Counted from the stretch's first letter, positions 1 through 9,712 are shown. The stretch is DNA of 28,718 nt from CAIKLP01 sp039798705 (GCA_039798705.1 JBDKFN010000016.1:1-28718), one strand, 5' to 3'. Made by a program: numbers and translations. The notes: generated by a model from the letters alone, not told the origin.

Positions 1-135
1 AGAAGATATTATCCAAATATTTTGATGATGCCAATTAAGGTAGTTCATAATTTAATTAAATACGGAAAAATTTTACCAAGTATATTTTGGGATTTTTTTG
101 GTTTCGCAGAATTTATATTGATAAAGAAGAAATAA
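1..135 (+). CDS. 3' end of an unidentified gene (partial)
   Basis: The frame starting at base 1 is open for 44 codons and ends in TAA at 133-135, six bases before the nuoF start. The visible tail is rich in aromatic and aliphatic residues and ends in a basic Ile-Lys-Lys-Lys. It does not resemble the C-terminus of NuoE, which usually precedes nuoF. I do not recognise the family. The reading could be chance openness, but the close spacing to nuoF favours a real gene end. The start lies outside the window. Confidence 0.45.
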   Translation, partial: RRYYPNILMMPIKVVHNLIKYGKILPSIFWDFFGFAEFILIKKK

Positions 136-141
136 AATAAT

Positions 142-1488
142 ATGTCACGCAAAATATTATTAGAACACATCGATGTTCCAGGAATTAACACTTTTGAAAC
201 TTATCGCAAGATGGGCGGATACCGTTCGGTCGAAAAGGCATTGAAAACAATGTCTCCAGATGATGTGGTAGAAGAGGTGAAAAAATCTGGCATGCGCGGT
301 AGAGGTGGAGCGGGTTTCCCAACAGGTATGAAATGGAGCTTTTTGGCAAAACCAGAAGGTAAACCACGTTACTTGGTTTGCAATGCAGACGAATCGGAAC
401 CGGGCACTTTCAAAGACCGTTATTTAATGGAAAAAATCCCACATGCTTTAATCGAAGGAATGATTACTTCGAGTTATGCATTGGGTGCAAAAACTTCTTA
501 CATCTATATCAGAGGAGAATATTTTTACGTATTAAGAATTTTAGAAAAAGCCATAGCAGAAGCGTATGCCAATGGATTTTTAGGTAAAAATATTTTAGGT
601 TCAGGATACGATTTAGATTTATATGTTCATCCGGGTGCGGGTGCTTATATCTGCGGAGAAGAAACTGCCTTATTAGAATCATTGGAAGGTAAAAGAGGAA
701 ACCCTAGGGTTAAACCTCCATTCCCTGCAATAGCTGGTTTATATGCCTGCCCAACGGTAGTGAATAACGTAGAAACCATTGCAGCAGTTGCACCAATTGT
801 AAATATGGGTGGTGATGAATATGCAAAAATTGGAATCGGTAGAAGTACCGGAACAAAATTAATTTCTGCCAGTGGGCATATTAACAACCCTGGTATTTAT
901 GAAATTGAATTGGGATTACCAGTTGAAGAATTTATTTATTCAGATAAATATTGTGGCGGTATTAAAAACGGAAAAAGATTAAAGGCAGTTGTTGCCGGCG
1001 GATCATCAGTTCCAATTTTACCAGCCAATTTAATTTTAAAAACAGCCAACAACGAAGCAAGGCTAATGAGTTACGAGTCACTATCTGATGGGGGCTTTGT
1101 AAGTGGCACTATGCTTGGTTCTGGCGGCTTCATTGTTTATGATGAAGACAGTTGTATTGTTCGTAACACTTGGAATTTTTCTCGTTTCTATCACCATGAA
1201 TCTTGCGGACAATGTTCGCCATGTAGAGAAGGAACAGGATGGATGGAAAAAGTTTTACATCGCATCGAATACGGACATGGAAAATTAAGCGACATCGATT
1301 TATTAGTAGAAGTTTCGAAAAAAATTGAAGGCAATACGATATGTCCATTAGGAGATGCAGCGGCATGGCCTGTTGCGAGTGCGATTCGTCATTTCAGAGA
1401 AGAATTCGAATGGCACATTAACGAAGCAAAAATAAGTCAAACAAGAAATTTTGGATTGCTAGCTGCTCACGAAGCGCCAGTAAAATAA
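142..1488 (+). CDS. nuoF: NADH-quinone oxidoreductase subunit F (NADH- and FMN-binding)
   Basis: This is the peripheral-arm subunit of complex I that oxidises NADH, passes electrons to FMN and then to the N3 [4Fe-4S] cluster, on the cytoplasmic side. At 448 residues it is full length for the family. The glycine-rich NADH/FMN motif GRGGAGFPTG lies at residues 53-62, and the second FMN-site motif GAGAYICGEETALLESLEG at 165-183. The N3 cluster ligands appear as ESCGQCSPC (Cys355, Cys358, Cys361) plus Cys401 in the TICPLGD segment. The ATG start gives the usual N-terminus. It heads the visible part of the nuo run, with nuoG 13 bases downstream. No key residue is missing. Confidence 0.97.
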   Translation: MSRKILLEHIDVPGINTFETYRKMGGYRSVEKALKTMSPDDVVEEVKKSGMRGRGGAGFPTGMKWSFLAKPEGKPRYLVCNADESEPGTFKDRYLMEKIPHALIEGMITSSYALGAKTSYIYIRGEYFYVLRILEKAIAEAYANGFLGKNILGSGYDLDLYVHPGAGAYICGEETALLESLEGKRGNPRVKPPFPAIAGLYACPTVVNNVETIAAVAPIVNMGGDEYAKIGIGRSTGTKLISASGHINNPGIYEIELGLPVEEFIYSDKYCGGIKNGKRLKAVVAGGSSVPILPANLILKTANNEARLMSYESLSDGGFVSGTMLGSGGFIVYDEDSCIVRNTWNFSRFYHHESCGQCSPCREGTGWMEKVLHRIEYGHGKLSDIDLLVEVSKKIEGNTICPLGDAAAWPVASAIRHFREEFEWHINEAKISQTRNFGLLAAHEAPVK

Positions 1489-1501
1489 TTATTTTAATAA
1501 A

Positions 1502-2509
1502 ATGGCAGATAAAATAAAAGTAACCATCGACGGAAAGTCTGTTGAAGTAGAACCGGGGACCACCATCTTAAATGCAGCACGTCAAATAGGCGGCGACATT
1601 GTGCCTCCGGCTATGTGTTATTATTCTAAGCTAAAAGGAAGTGGCGGTAAATGCCGTACTTGTTTAGTAAAAGTTGCGCAAGGATCTGAGAAAGATCCTA
1701 GGCCAATGCCTAAACTAGTTGCTTCTTGTCAAACACAAGTAATGGACGGAATGGTTGTAGAAAATACCACTTCTCCAGAAGTAATTGAAGCTAGAAAAGG
1801 AGTTGTAGAAATGTTGTTGATCAACCACCCACTTGATTGCCCAGTATGTGATCAAGCAGGCGAATGTGATTTGCAAAATTTATCTTTCGAACATGGCGCA
1901 TCAAATTCTAGGTATGAATTTGAAAGAAGAACATTTGAAAGAGTTGATATTGGAGATAAAGTGCAATTACACATGAACCGCTGTATCCTTTGCTACCGTT
2001 GTGTTTACACGGCAGACCAAATTACAGAAGGTCGTGTACATGGTGTATTAAACAGAGGAGATAAATCAGAAATTTCGACTTACATCAGCGCAGCAATTGA
2101 AAACGATTTTTCAGGAAACGTAATTGATGTTTGCCCAGTAGGTGCATTAACTGATAAAACTTTTAGATTTAAAAACAGGGTATGGTTTACCAAACCTGTT
2201 GATGCACACAGAGACTGCGAGCACGAGAAGTGTTCAGGTAAAGTGGTGTTGTGGTATAAAGGTGATGATGTATTGCGTGTAACTGCTCGCAAGGATGAAT
2301 ATGGTGAAGTAGAGTCATTCATTTGTAATACCTGTCGTTTTGATAAGAAGGCTACATCTGATTGGACAATTGAAGGTCCTAGAAAAATCGACGAAACATC
2401 TGTTATCTCATCAAACCATTATGAAATGGCACATCCGCTTCCAGTAATCGAAAAAGATCCAGCTTTAATTGAAGCGAACAAAAAAATGTTTCATAAAAAA
2501 ATTAAATAA
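1502..2509 (+). CDS. nuoG: NADH-quinone oxidoreductase subunit G, short form with Fe-S clusters only
   Basis: NuoG relays electrons through several Fe-S clusters in the peripheral arm of complex I. Ligands for the clusters can be read directly. The N1b [2Fe-2S] set is Cys39, Cys51, Cys54 and Cys76. The N5 set is His109, Cys113, Cys116 and Cys122. The N4 set is Cys161, Cys164, Cys167 and Cys211. A fourth quartet (Cys239, Cys244, Cys275, Cys278) matches the N7-type site at the start of the molybdopterin-oxidoreductase domain. The protein then stops at 335 residues, whereas E. coli NuoG has about 900. The large Mo-bis-MGD-like domain is therefore absent. From memory, short NuoG forms are common in Bacteroidota, so I read this as native and not as a truncation. 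nuoH follows three bases later. Confidence 0.95.
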   Translation: MADKIKVTIDGKSVEVEPGTTILNAARQIGGDIVPPAMCYYSKLKGSGGKCRTCLVKVAQGSEKDPRPMPKLVASCQTQVMDGMVVENTTSPEVIEARKGVVEMLLINHPLDCPVCDQAGECDLQNLSFEHGASNSRYEFERRTFERVDIGDKVQLHMNRCILCYRCVYTADQITEGRVHGVLNRGDKSEISTYISAAIENDFSGNVIDVCPVGALTDKTFRFKNRVWFTKPVDAHRDCEHEKCSGKVVLWYKGDDVLRVTARKDEYGEVESFICNTCRFDKKATSDWTIEGPRKIDETSVISSNHYEMAHPLPVIEKDPALIEANKKMFHKKIK

Positions 2510-2512
2510 GAA

Positions 2513-3538
2513 ATGGATATCGCATTTATTATAGAAAAATTAATTCTTATTTCTGCAATCTTGGCAATTAGTTTAGTGATTGCTATGTATACTACACTTG
2601 CCGAAAGAAAATTTGCAGGATTTTTTCAGGATCGCGTAGGGCCTAACAGAGCTGGGCCTTGGGGCTTATTGCAACCATTAGCCGACGGGGTAAAATTATT
2701 CACGAAAGAAGAAATTATTCCTACACACGCGGGAACGTTTTTATTTGTATTAGGTCCTTCACTCAGTATGTTTACCGCTTGTATTACTACAGCAGTAATT
2801 CCTTGGGGGCAAGATTTATTCTTATTCGGTAGAAATATTTCATTACAAGTAGCAGACATTAACGTAGGTGTTCTATACGTTTTCGGTGTAGTATCACTTG
2901 GTGTATATGGCGTAATGATTGGCGGTTGGGCGTCTAACAATAAATTTTCTTTATTGGCAGCTGTTCGTTCGGCATCGCAAAATATTTCGTACGAAATTGC
3001 TATGGGTTTATCCATCATTGCTTTATTAATGATGACTGGAACTTTAAGCTTAAGAGAAATTTCAGAACAACAATCTGGAATGAACTGGAATATTTTTTAT
3101 CAACCATTAGGGTTTTTAATTTTTATGATCTGTTCATTTGCAGAAACAAACAGAACACCATTTGACTTACCAGAATGTGAAACAGAATTAGTAGGCGGGC
3201 ACCATACGGAATACTCTTCTATGAAATTAGGTTTCTATTTATTCGCAGAGTATATCAACATGTTTGTTTCATCTGCAATTATGGCTTCGTTGTATTTCGG
3301 CGGTTATAACTACCCAGGAATGCATTTAATCAGCAATCCAAATGTTGCAGCGTTAATAGGTGTTGCAGCCTTTTTCACCAAAATATTATTGTTCATTTTC
3401 TTCTTTATTTGGGTAAGGTGGACAGTACCACGTTTCCGTTACGATCAATTAATGAAACTAGGATGGAAAGTTTTAATACCATTGGCAATCATTAACATCG
3501 CATTAACAGGAGCTGGCATTTTATTTTTTGGTAAATAA
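2513..3538 (+). CDS. nuoH: NADH-quinone oxidoreductase subunit H (membrane, quinone chamber)
   Basis: NuoH joins the membrane and peripheral arms of complex I and forms part of the quinone channel. The 341 residues are almost wholly membrane helices. The conserved loop running from QDRVGPNRAGPWG through LADGVKLFTKE covers residues 39-66. The hallmark FAETNRTPFDLPE and following ETELVGG-HTEYSSMK loop is present; E. coli NuoH has NVEYSS where this protein has HTEYSS. The ATG lies only three bases after the nuoG stop, which fits translational coupling. Confidence 0.97.
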   Translation: MDIAFIIEKLILISAILAISLVIAMYTTLAERKFAGFFQDRVGPNRAGPWGLLQPLADGVKLFTKEEIIPTHAGTFLFVLGPSLSMFTACITTAVIPWGQDLFLFGRNISLQVADINVGVLYVFGVVSLGVYGVMIGGWASNNKFSLLAAVRSASQNISYEIAMGLSIIALLMMTGTLSLREISEQQSGMNWNIFYQPLGFLIFMICSFAETNRTPFDLPECETELVGGHHTEYSSMKLGFYLFAEYINMFVSSAIMASLYFGGYNYPGMHLISNPNVAALIGVAAFFTKILLFIFFFIWVRWTVPRFRYDQLMKLGWKVLIPLAIINIALTGAGILFFGK

Positions 3539-3565
3539 TATTTTTAATCAAAAGCATTGACAAAT

Positions 3566-4060
3566 ATGAATTCGTTAACGAATCGAAAAAAAGTTTTAGA
3601 GTCTAAGAAAATGAATTTTTGGGAGCGCATATATCTCCCAGCAATTCTTCATGGCTTGAGTATTACCATGAAACATTTCTTCAAAAAGAAAGCCACTATT
3701 TATTATCCAGAACAAAAAAGAGAATTCTCGGAAAACTTTAGGGGCTTACATTCTTTGAAAAGAGATGAAAATGGAGCAGAAAGATGTACTGCTTGTGGTT
3801 TATGTGCACTTTCTTGCCCAGCGGAAGCCATTACCATGACTGCAGCAGAACGCAAGCCAGGGGAAGAAAGTTTATACAGAGAAGAGAAATACGCATCGGT
3901 ATATGAAATTAACATGTTGCGATGCATTTTCTGTGGTTTTTGCGAAGAGGCTTGTCCGAAAGCAGCAATTTTCTTAGACGGAGATATTGCTAAAGCTGGT
4001 TATAAGAGAGATGAATTTATTTTCGGAAAAGATAAACTAGTGGAACCAATTGTTAAATAA
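3566..4060 (+). CDS. nuoI: NADH-quinone oxidoreductase subunit I (two [4Fe-4S] ferredoxin-like)
   Basis: NuoI carries clusters N6a and N6b, which hand electrons towards the quinone site of complex I. Two CxxCxxCxxxCP motifs are visible. They are Cys74-Cys77-Cys80-Cys84 and Cys120-Cys123-Cys126-Cys130, numbered from the ATG at 3566. A TTG three codons upstream, at 3557, could also start the frame. I prefer the ATG because nothing conserved lies before it. The 164-residue length and the N-terminal amphipathic stretch (WERIYLPAILHGLSITMKHF) are typical. The gene sits between nuoH and nuoJ with short gaps. Confidence 0.95.
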   Translation: MNSLTNRKKVLESKKMNFWERIYLPAILHGLSITMKHFFKKKATIYYPEQKREFSENFRGLHSLKRDENGAERCTACGLCALSCPAEAITMTAAERKPGEESLYREEKYASVYEINMLRCIFCGFCEEACPKAAIFLDGDIAKAGYKRDEFIFGKDKLVEPIVK

Positions 4061-4082
4061 TCATTCAATCAAATAATATTCA

Positions 4083-4583
4083 ATGAGTCATTCCTTATTT
4101 TACTTATTATCATTCATCACATTATTTTTTGCATTACTAGTGGTATTTGCAAAAAATCCTATACACAGTGCTTTGTATATGGTGATGACTTTTTTCGCAA
4201 TCACTTGTCAATACCTTATTTTAAATGCACAATTTTTAGCCATCGTAAACTTCATTGTTTATATGGGTGCCATTATGGTATTGATTCTTTTCTCTATCAT
4301 GTTTTTAAATTTAAACCAAGATACAGAGCCGCAAAAATCTAGCTTATTAAAATTTGCAGGGGTAATTTCTGCAGGTTTATTAATGCTTACACTGGTTGGT
4401 GCCATTGTAAAAACTGGTGGTGGCGATGTGCCTTTCGAATTAGTTAATCCGAACATAGGCTTAGTTAAAAACCTTGGTAAAGTTTTATTCAACGAATTTT
4501 TATTGCCATTCGAAATAGCTTCGGTATTATTACTATCGGCTATGGTTGGCGCAGTATTATTAGCTAAAAAAGATATAAACTAA
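4083..4583 (+). CDS. nuoJ: NADH-quinone oxidoreductase subunit J (membrane)
   Basis: NuoJ is a small membrane subunit at the junction of the two complex I arms. The 166 residues contain about five hydrophobic helices. The family signature FIVYMGAIMVLILFSIMFLN is clear, including the pi-bulge region of the third helix. The C-terminus ends AVLLAKKDIN, as is usual. The stop codon TAA shares its last base with the nuoK start codon, so the two genes are translationally coupled. Confidence 0.95.
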   Translation: MSHSLFYLLSFITLFFALLVVFAKNPIHSALYMVMTFFAITCQYLILNAQFLAIVNFIVYMGAIMVLILFSIMFLNLNQDTEPQKSSLLKFAGVISAGLLMLTLVGAIVKTGGGDVPFELVNPNIGLVKNLGKVLFNEFLLPFEIASVLLLSAMVGAVLLAKKDIN

Positions 4584-4912
4584 TGGGAACAGTAACACAA
4601 ACAATTCAAGCCGTACCAATTAATCATTATATTTTACTGGCTTCATTATTATTTACAATTGGAGTAATGGGTGTTTTAGTTAGAAGAAATGCCATTGTTA
4701 TTTTCATGTCAATAGAATTGATGTTAAATGCAGTAAATATTTTATTGGCAGCATTTTCTGCTTATAGAGGTGACGCAAGCGGTCAAGTATTTGTATTCTT
4801 TATTATGGCTGTTGCTGCCGCAGAAGTAGCGGTAGGCTTGGCTATCATCGTAATGATATACAGAAACACTAGGTCTATAGACATCAATATATTAAATAAA
4901 TTAAAAGGATAG
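4583..4912 (+). CDS. nuoK: NADH-quinone oxidoreductase subunit K (membrane, proton path)
   Basis: NuoK is a three-helix membrane subunit that contributes to proton translocation in complex I. The protein has 109 residues. The two membrane glutamates that matter in the family are present: Glu45 in IFMSIELMLNAVN (Glu36 in E. coli) and Glu81 in AAAEVAVGLAI (Glu72 in E. coli). The N-terminus is about nine residues longer than in E. coli, which is common. It overlaps nuoJ by one base and is followed by nuoL after 21 bases. Confidence 0.96.
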   Translation: MGTVTQTIQAVPINHYILLASLLFTIGVMGVLVRRNAIVIFMSIELMLNAVNILLAAFSAYRGDASGQVFVFFIMAVAAAEVAVGLAIIVMIYRNTRSIDINILNKLKG

Positions 4913-4933
4913 ATTCATTCAGCAATTAATATT

Positions 4934-6832
4934 ATGTTAAAATTAATAGGGTTAATTCCATTATTTCCATTGCTAGGCTTTTTAATAAATGGCATTGCAA
5001 ACAAACGCATGCCAAAGGCTTGGGTTGGAATCATTGGTAGCGCTTCCATTTTTTGTTCATTCCTTATCAGTTTAGGAATATTCATTACTACTCCAAATGG
5101 AGAAGTAAACACTTTCGATTTATTTAGTTGGATCAATGTGGCGGGATTACAAATTCCGTTTTCGTTTTTAGTAGATCCTTTGTCAATGATAATGTTATTG
5201 ATTATAACGGGTGTTGGATTTTTAATTCATGTATACTCAATTGGCTACATGCACCATGACGAGGGCTTTGCAAGGTATTTCGCCTATTTAAACTTATTCG
5301 TATTCTTCATGCTATTATTGGTATTAGGATCTAACTACGCAATCATGTTTATTGGATGGGAAGGCGTTGGTTTATGTTCTTATTTATTAATTGGCTTTTG
5401 GTTTAAAAATACTTCTTATAACAATGCCGCTAAAAAAGCATTCATCATGAATCGCATCGGCGACCTTGGATTCTTATTAGGTTTGTTTTTAATTTATACA
5501 ACATTCGGATCTATCAGTTATAAATCTGTAATGATGCAAGCTGCTGGATTTACCAGTGGAGACGCAACCATTACTGCAATAGCATTATTATTATTTATTG
5601 GAGCCATGGGAAAAAGTGCACAATTGCCTTTATACACATGGTTACCAGACGCAATGGCTGGTCCTACGCCGGTTTCAGCGTTGATACATGCTGCCACCAT
5701 GGTAACAGCGGGTATTTATATGATTGCTAGGTCAAGCATTATTTATGTGCTCGCACCAGTTGCAATGGAAACCATCACTATTGTAGGAATGCTTACCGCA
5801 ATTGTTGCTGCAATTATTGCTTTAACACAAACAGACATTAAAAAAGTATTGGCTTACTCAACAGTTAGTCAGTTGGGTTATATGTTTGTGGCATTAGGTG
5901 TTGGTTCTTTTACAGGTGCTGTATTTCATTTAATGACACACGCTTTCTTTAAAGCATTATTATTCTTAGGCGCTGGAAGTGTGATACATGCTATGTCTGG
6001 AGAACAAGACATGCGCAACATGGGTGGCTTAAAGAAAAAATTACCGATCACATTTTTAACTATTTTAATTGGCACGTTAGCAATTTCAGGTTTGCCACCA
6101 TTCGCAGGTTTCTTTTCTAAAGATGAAATTTTAGCAGCAACCTTTAATTATTCTCCAATCGTATTTACCATTATGTCGATTACTTCGGTGTTGACTGCAT
6201 TTTATATGTTTAGGATGTTGTTCTTAACTTTTTACAGCTCGTTTAGGGGAACAACAGAACAAGCAAAACATTTACATGAAAGCCCAAAAAACATGACCAT
6301 TCCATTAATGGTATTGGCTGTATGTTCTACGTTTGCTGGCTTTTTAGGTTTACCAGAAGTATTTTCAGAACACCATTTATTGAAATCGTTTTTAGCACCT
6401 GTATTTGTTTTAACAGATGCAAAAATGATGGTTGCGGCTCCATCTCATGCAGTTGAATACGGCATCATGATCGGATCTTTAATTGCTGTTGCATTGGTTG
6501 CATATTATGCATTTGTTCGCTACAGCAAAAAAGTTTATTTGTTGCCAACGCAAGAAGAAAACTTAAGCACGATGCAAAAAATTTCTTACCATAAATTTTA
6601 TTTAGATGAAATTTATTTCGCATTAATCACAAACCCAGTAAATAAAATGGCTGCTTATTTACATCAGATAATTGAAAGAGCAGGAATTGATGGCATCGTA
6701 AATGGTGCGGGCAGACTGGCTTTGGCAGGTTCTAAACGAGTTAAGGCATTGCAAACTGGATATACTGGTTTTTATATTTTCGCAATGGTACTTGGAATTT
6801 TATTCATCATGTTGTTAAACTTTTTTATTTAA
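4934..6832 (+). CDS. nuoL: NADH-quinone oxidoreductase subunit L (antiporter-like proton pump)
   Basis: NuoL is the distal antiporter-like subunit of the complex I membrane arm. It has 632 residues and many membrane helices. The essential charged residues are visible: Glu143 in FIGWEGVGLCSYLL, Lys227 in GAMGKSAQLPLYTWLPDAM, and His252 in the VSALIHAATMVTAG helix. The C-terminal part (KISYHKFYLDEIYF, around 550) contains the start of the long lateral helix, followed by a final membrane helix. Length and motifs match intact NuoL. Confidence 0.97.
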   Translation: MLKLIGLIPLFPLLGFLINGIANKRMPKAWVGIIGSASIFCSFLISLGIFITTPNGEVNTFDLFSWINVAGLQIPFSFLVDPLSMIMLLIITGVGFLIHVYSIGYMHHDEGFARYFAYLNLFVFFMLLLVLGSNYAIMFIGWEGVGLCSYLLIGFWFKNTSYNNAAKKAFIMNRIGDLGFLLGLFLIYTTFGSISYKSVMMQAAGFTSGDATITAIALLLFIGAMGKSAQLPLYTWLPDAMAGPTPVSALIHAATMVTAGIYMIARSSIIYVLAPVAMETITIVGMLTAIVAAIIALTQTDIKKVLAYSTVSQLGYMFVALGVGSFTGAVFHLMTHAFFKALLFLGAGSVIHAMSGEQDMRNMGGLKKKLPITFLTILIGTLAISGLPPFAGFFSKDEILAATFNYSPIVFTIMSITSVLTAFYMFRMLFLTFYSSFRGTTEQAKHLHESPKNMTIPLMVLAVCSTFAGFLGLPEVFSEHHLLKSFLAPVFVLTDAKMMVAAPSHAVEYGIMIGSLIAVALVAYYAFVRYSKKVYLLPTQEENLSTMQKISYHKFYLDEIYFALITNPVNKMAAYLHQIIERAGIDGIVNGAGRLALAGSKRVKALQTGYTGFYIFAMVLGILFIMLLNFFI

Positions 6833-6842
6833 TATTAGATAA

Positions 6843-8309
6843 ATGATTACGCTACTACTTTTATTATTTCCGGCTTTAGCATCATTGGCTTTGTTAGTAT
6901 TAAATACTAAAGAAGCAAAACGCGCCGCATTAATTTTTTCTATTGTAGAATTAGGCATTGCATTATTTGCATTAATTAATTTTCAAAAAGACGCAAGTAC
7001 ACAATTTTTAATAGATACAACCTGGGTTAGTTCCTTAGGTATTCATTTTAAAATTGGCATAGATGGCATTAGTATGTTAATGGTAATGCTTACCACAGGC
7101 CTATTCCCATTGATTATCCTGTCTACTTTTGACAAAACATATACTGCAGAAAAATCTTTTTATGCATTGATGATGTTCATGCAAGCAGGATTGATCGGTG
7201 TATTTGTTTCATTAGATGCATTCTTATTTTACACTTGTTGGGAAGCCGCATTAATTCCAGTTTACTTTATTGCAGCTATTTGGGGTGGAGCTGAAAGAAT
7301 TCAAGCAACACTTAAGTTTTTTGTGTACACTATATTAGGAAGTTTGTTCATGTTAGCTGCATTAATTTACATCTATCTTCAAACACCAGGCGCACATTCT
7401 TTCGACCTAAATGTGTTTTACCAAACAGCATTAAATAGCACAGCACAAACTTATTTGTTCTGGGCTTTCTTTGTAGCCTTTGCCATTAAGATGCCTATTT
7501 TTCCTTTTCATACTTGGCAACCAGATACCTATACTGAAGCGCCAACACCAGCAACCATGCTACTTTCAGGTATCATGTTAAAGATGGGTGTGTATGGAAT
7601 TATTAGATGGATGATACCAGTTGTTCCACAAGCATTTCAAGAATGGTCGTGGTTAGCAATTACACTTTCGGTAATCGGAATTGTTTACGCATCGTTAATT
7701 GCATTCAACCAAAAAGATTTAAAAAGACTAATTGCTTACTCTTCAATTGCCCATGTGGGTTTGATTGGCGCAGGCGTATTTGTTTTTAACGCACAAGCTT
7801 TACAAGGTGCCATGATTCAAATGTTGAGCCATGGTGTGAATGTATTTGCTTTGTTTTATATTATTTACCTCATTGAGTCTAGAACGGGCACACGTGAAAT
7901 TAATATTCTAGGCGGTATTGTACATAGCGCACCTAAATTAGCAATTGTGTTTACTATAATTATGATGGGGTCTATCGCATTGCCTTTAACCAATGGCTTT
8001 GTAGGCGAATTCTTATTGTTAGCAGGCTTGTATCAATACAGCGCAATTGCAACAGCCTTTGCTGGTTTAACCATTATTTTAGGTGCAGTTTATATGTTAA
8101 GAATGTACCAAAGAGTAATGTTAGGCGAAGCAAATAATTTAACGAGTGCGTTTAAAGACATACACGGAAACGAAAAAACCATTTTATACATCGTAGTACT
8201 TTTAGTAGTTGTAATGGGCATTATGCCAAATACTATTTTAAGTATTTCTGATGCGTCGGTTCAAAATTTAATTTCAATTGTAAATTCAAAATTAGCAATC
8301 ATTAACTAA
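6843..8309 (+). CDS. nuoM: NADH-quinone oxidoreductase subunit M (antiporter-like proton pump)
   Basis: NuoM is the middle antiporter-like subunit. It has 488 residues. The conserved membrane glutamate Glu134 lies in FYTCWEAALIPVYF, and the broken-helix lysine Lys216 lies in FAIKMPIFPFHTWQPD. The typical EAPTPATMLLSGIMLKMGVYG motif follows at about 232-252. It lies between nuoL (10 bases upstream) and nuoN (23 bases downstream). Nothing is unusual. Confidence 0.97.
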   Translation: MITLLLLLFPALASLALLVLNTKEAKRAALIFSIVELGIALFALINFQKDASTQFLIDTTWVSSLGIHFKIGIDGISMLMVMLTTGLFPLIILSTFDKTYTAEKSFYALMMFMQAGLIGVFVSLDAFLFYTCWEAALIPVYFIAAIWGGAERIQATLKFFVYTILGSLFMLAALIYIYLQTPGAHSFDLNVFYQTALNSTAQTYLFWAFFVAFAIKMPIFPFHTWQPDTYTEAPTPATMLLSGIMLKMGVYGIIRWMIPVVPQAFQEWSWLAITLSVIGIVYASLIAFNQKDLKRLIAYSSIAHVGLIGAGVFVFNAQALQGAMIQMLSHGVNVFALFYIIYLIESRTGTREINILGGIVHSAPKLAIVFTIIMMGSIALPLTNGFVGEFLLLAGLYQYSAIATAFAGLTIILGAVYMLRMYQRVMLGEANNLTSAFKDIHGNEKTILYIVVLLVVVMGIMPNTILSISDASVQNLISIVNSKLAIIN

Positions 8310-8332
8310 TTTAATTTTAAAATATTTAAGAA

Positions 8333-9712
8333 ATGACTAGTATAATAATTATAACCTTACTCGCAGTTGTGCTGCTATTTTTGGGTGTTTACAATAAAAC
8401 TGCTGCGCTTGTTCCTGTAGCATGCATAGGTCTTCTAGGGGCTTTAGCCACACAAATTTCTACATGGAATACTAATTTGTATTACTTCAATCAAATGGTA
8501 TTGTTTGATAATTTCTCCATCGTATTTTCAAGCTTAACTATTGTAACTACAATTTTAATTATCCTTTTATCAAAAGGATATTTTGAAAAAATTAGCACCA
8601 ACGTTGCAGAATATTTAGCACTTATTTTATTTGCATTAGTGGGTGTGTTATGTATGGTTTCGTTTCAAAACTTAACCATGTTATTTATTGGCATTGAAAT
8701 TATGTCAATTAGCATGTATGCATTAGCTGGTATTCGTAAAAAAGATTTAGCTTCTAACGAAGCAGCATTGAAATATTTTTTAATGGGTTCATTTGCTACC
8801 GCATTCTTAATGTTTGGTATTGCATTAATTTACGGTTTCACAGGAACTTTTAATTTAGATCAGATTGCAACTGCAGTAGGCATGAGTAACGGAGTGATCG
8901 CTCCACTATTTTATGCAGGTATATTATTTATTTTGGTGGGTATGTTATTCAAAATTTCAGCTGCACCCTTTCATTTTTGGGCACCAGACGTATACGAAGG
9001 CGCTCCTTCATTGATTACTTTATTTATGTCAACCGTTGTGAAGACGGCTAGTTTTGCGGCATTCATTAGGTTGTTTATAACATGCTTTGCTTCATTGGCA
9101 ACTTATTTAACACCTACACTTTGGATCATTGCATTGTTAACGATTAGCATCGGTAACCTATCTGCATTAATGCAACATTCATTTAAGCGCATGTTGGCTT
9201 ATTCAAGTATTTCACATGCAGGATATATGTTGTTAGCTATTCTAGCAATTGGTCCAAATTCAAGTAAAGCTATTTTCTTATATGCTTCTGCTTATTCAAT
9301 TGCGTCGATTACTGCTTTTGCTATTTTTATTAAAGTAAAAGAAATTGCACAATCGGATAGTTTTGATGCATTTAATGGTTTAGGTAAAAGAAACCCAGGC
9401 ATGGCATTGGCATTAACAATTGCAATGTGTTCTTTAGCGGGTATCCCGTTAACAGCCGGATTTTTTGGTAAGTTTTATGTGTTTACAACAGCCATGTCAC
9501 AAAACTATTATTGGCTAGTTGCATTAGCAATTGTAAATGCAGTGATTGGTGTATGGTACTACTTCAAAGTGATCATTGCTATGTACATGAAAGAAAGCAC
9601 AGACAATAGCACAATTGAAGCAAGAGGTAATATGGCATTGGTGTTATTTTTAACAACCATGGCTACTATTATTCTAGGCATTTTCCCTTCAATATTATCA
9701 TCCTTATTTTAA
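8333..9712 (+). CDS. nuoN: NADH-quinone oxidoreductase subunit N (antiporter-like proton pump)
   Basis: NuoN is the third antiporter-like subunit and the last gene of the nuo cluster. It has 459 residues. The key residues are Glu122 in LFIGIEIMSISMYAL, Lys147 in NEAALKYFLMGSF and Lys207 in GMLFKISAAPFHFWAPDVYEG. After its stop there is only a 29-base gap to a DedA gene. The gap contains a short ATTCC/GGAAT hairpin without a T-run, so I do not call a terminator and read-through is likely. Confidence 0.97.
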   Translation: MTSIIIITLLAVVLLFLGVYNKTAALVPVACIGLLGALATQISTWNTNLYYFNQMVLFDNFSIVFSSLTIVTTILIILLSKGYFEKISTNVAEYLALILFALVGVLCMVSFQNLTMLFIGIEIMSISMYALAGIRKKDLASNEAALKYFLMGSFATAFLMFGIALIYGFTGTFNLDQIATAVGMSNGVIAPLFYAGILFILVGMLFKISAAPFHFWAPDVYEGAPSLITLFMSTVVKTASFAAFIRLFITCFASLATYLTPTLWIIALLTISIGNLSALMQHSFKRMLAYSSISHAGYMLLAILAIGPNSSKAIFLYASAYSIASITAFAIFIKVKEIAQSDSFDAFNGLGKRNPGMALALTIAMCSLAGIPLTAGFFGKFYVFTTAMSQNYYWLVALAIVNAVIGVWYYFKVIIAMYMKESTDNSTIEARGNMALVLFLTTMATIILGIFPSILSSLF

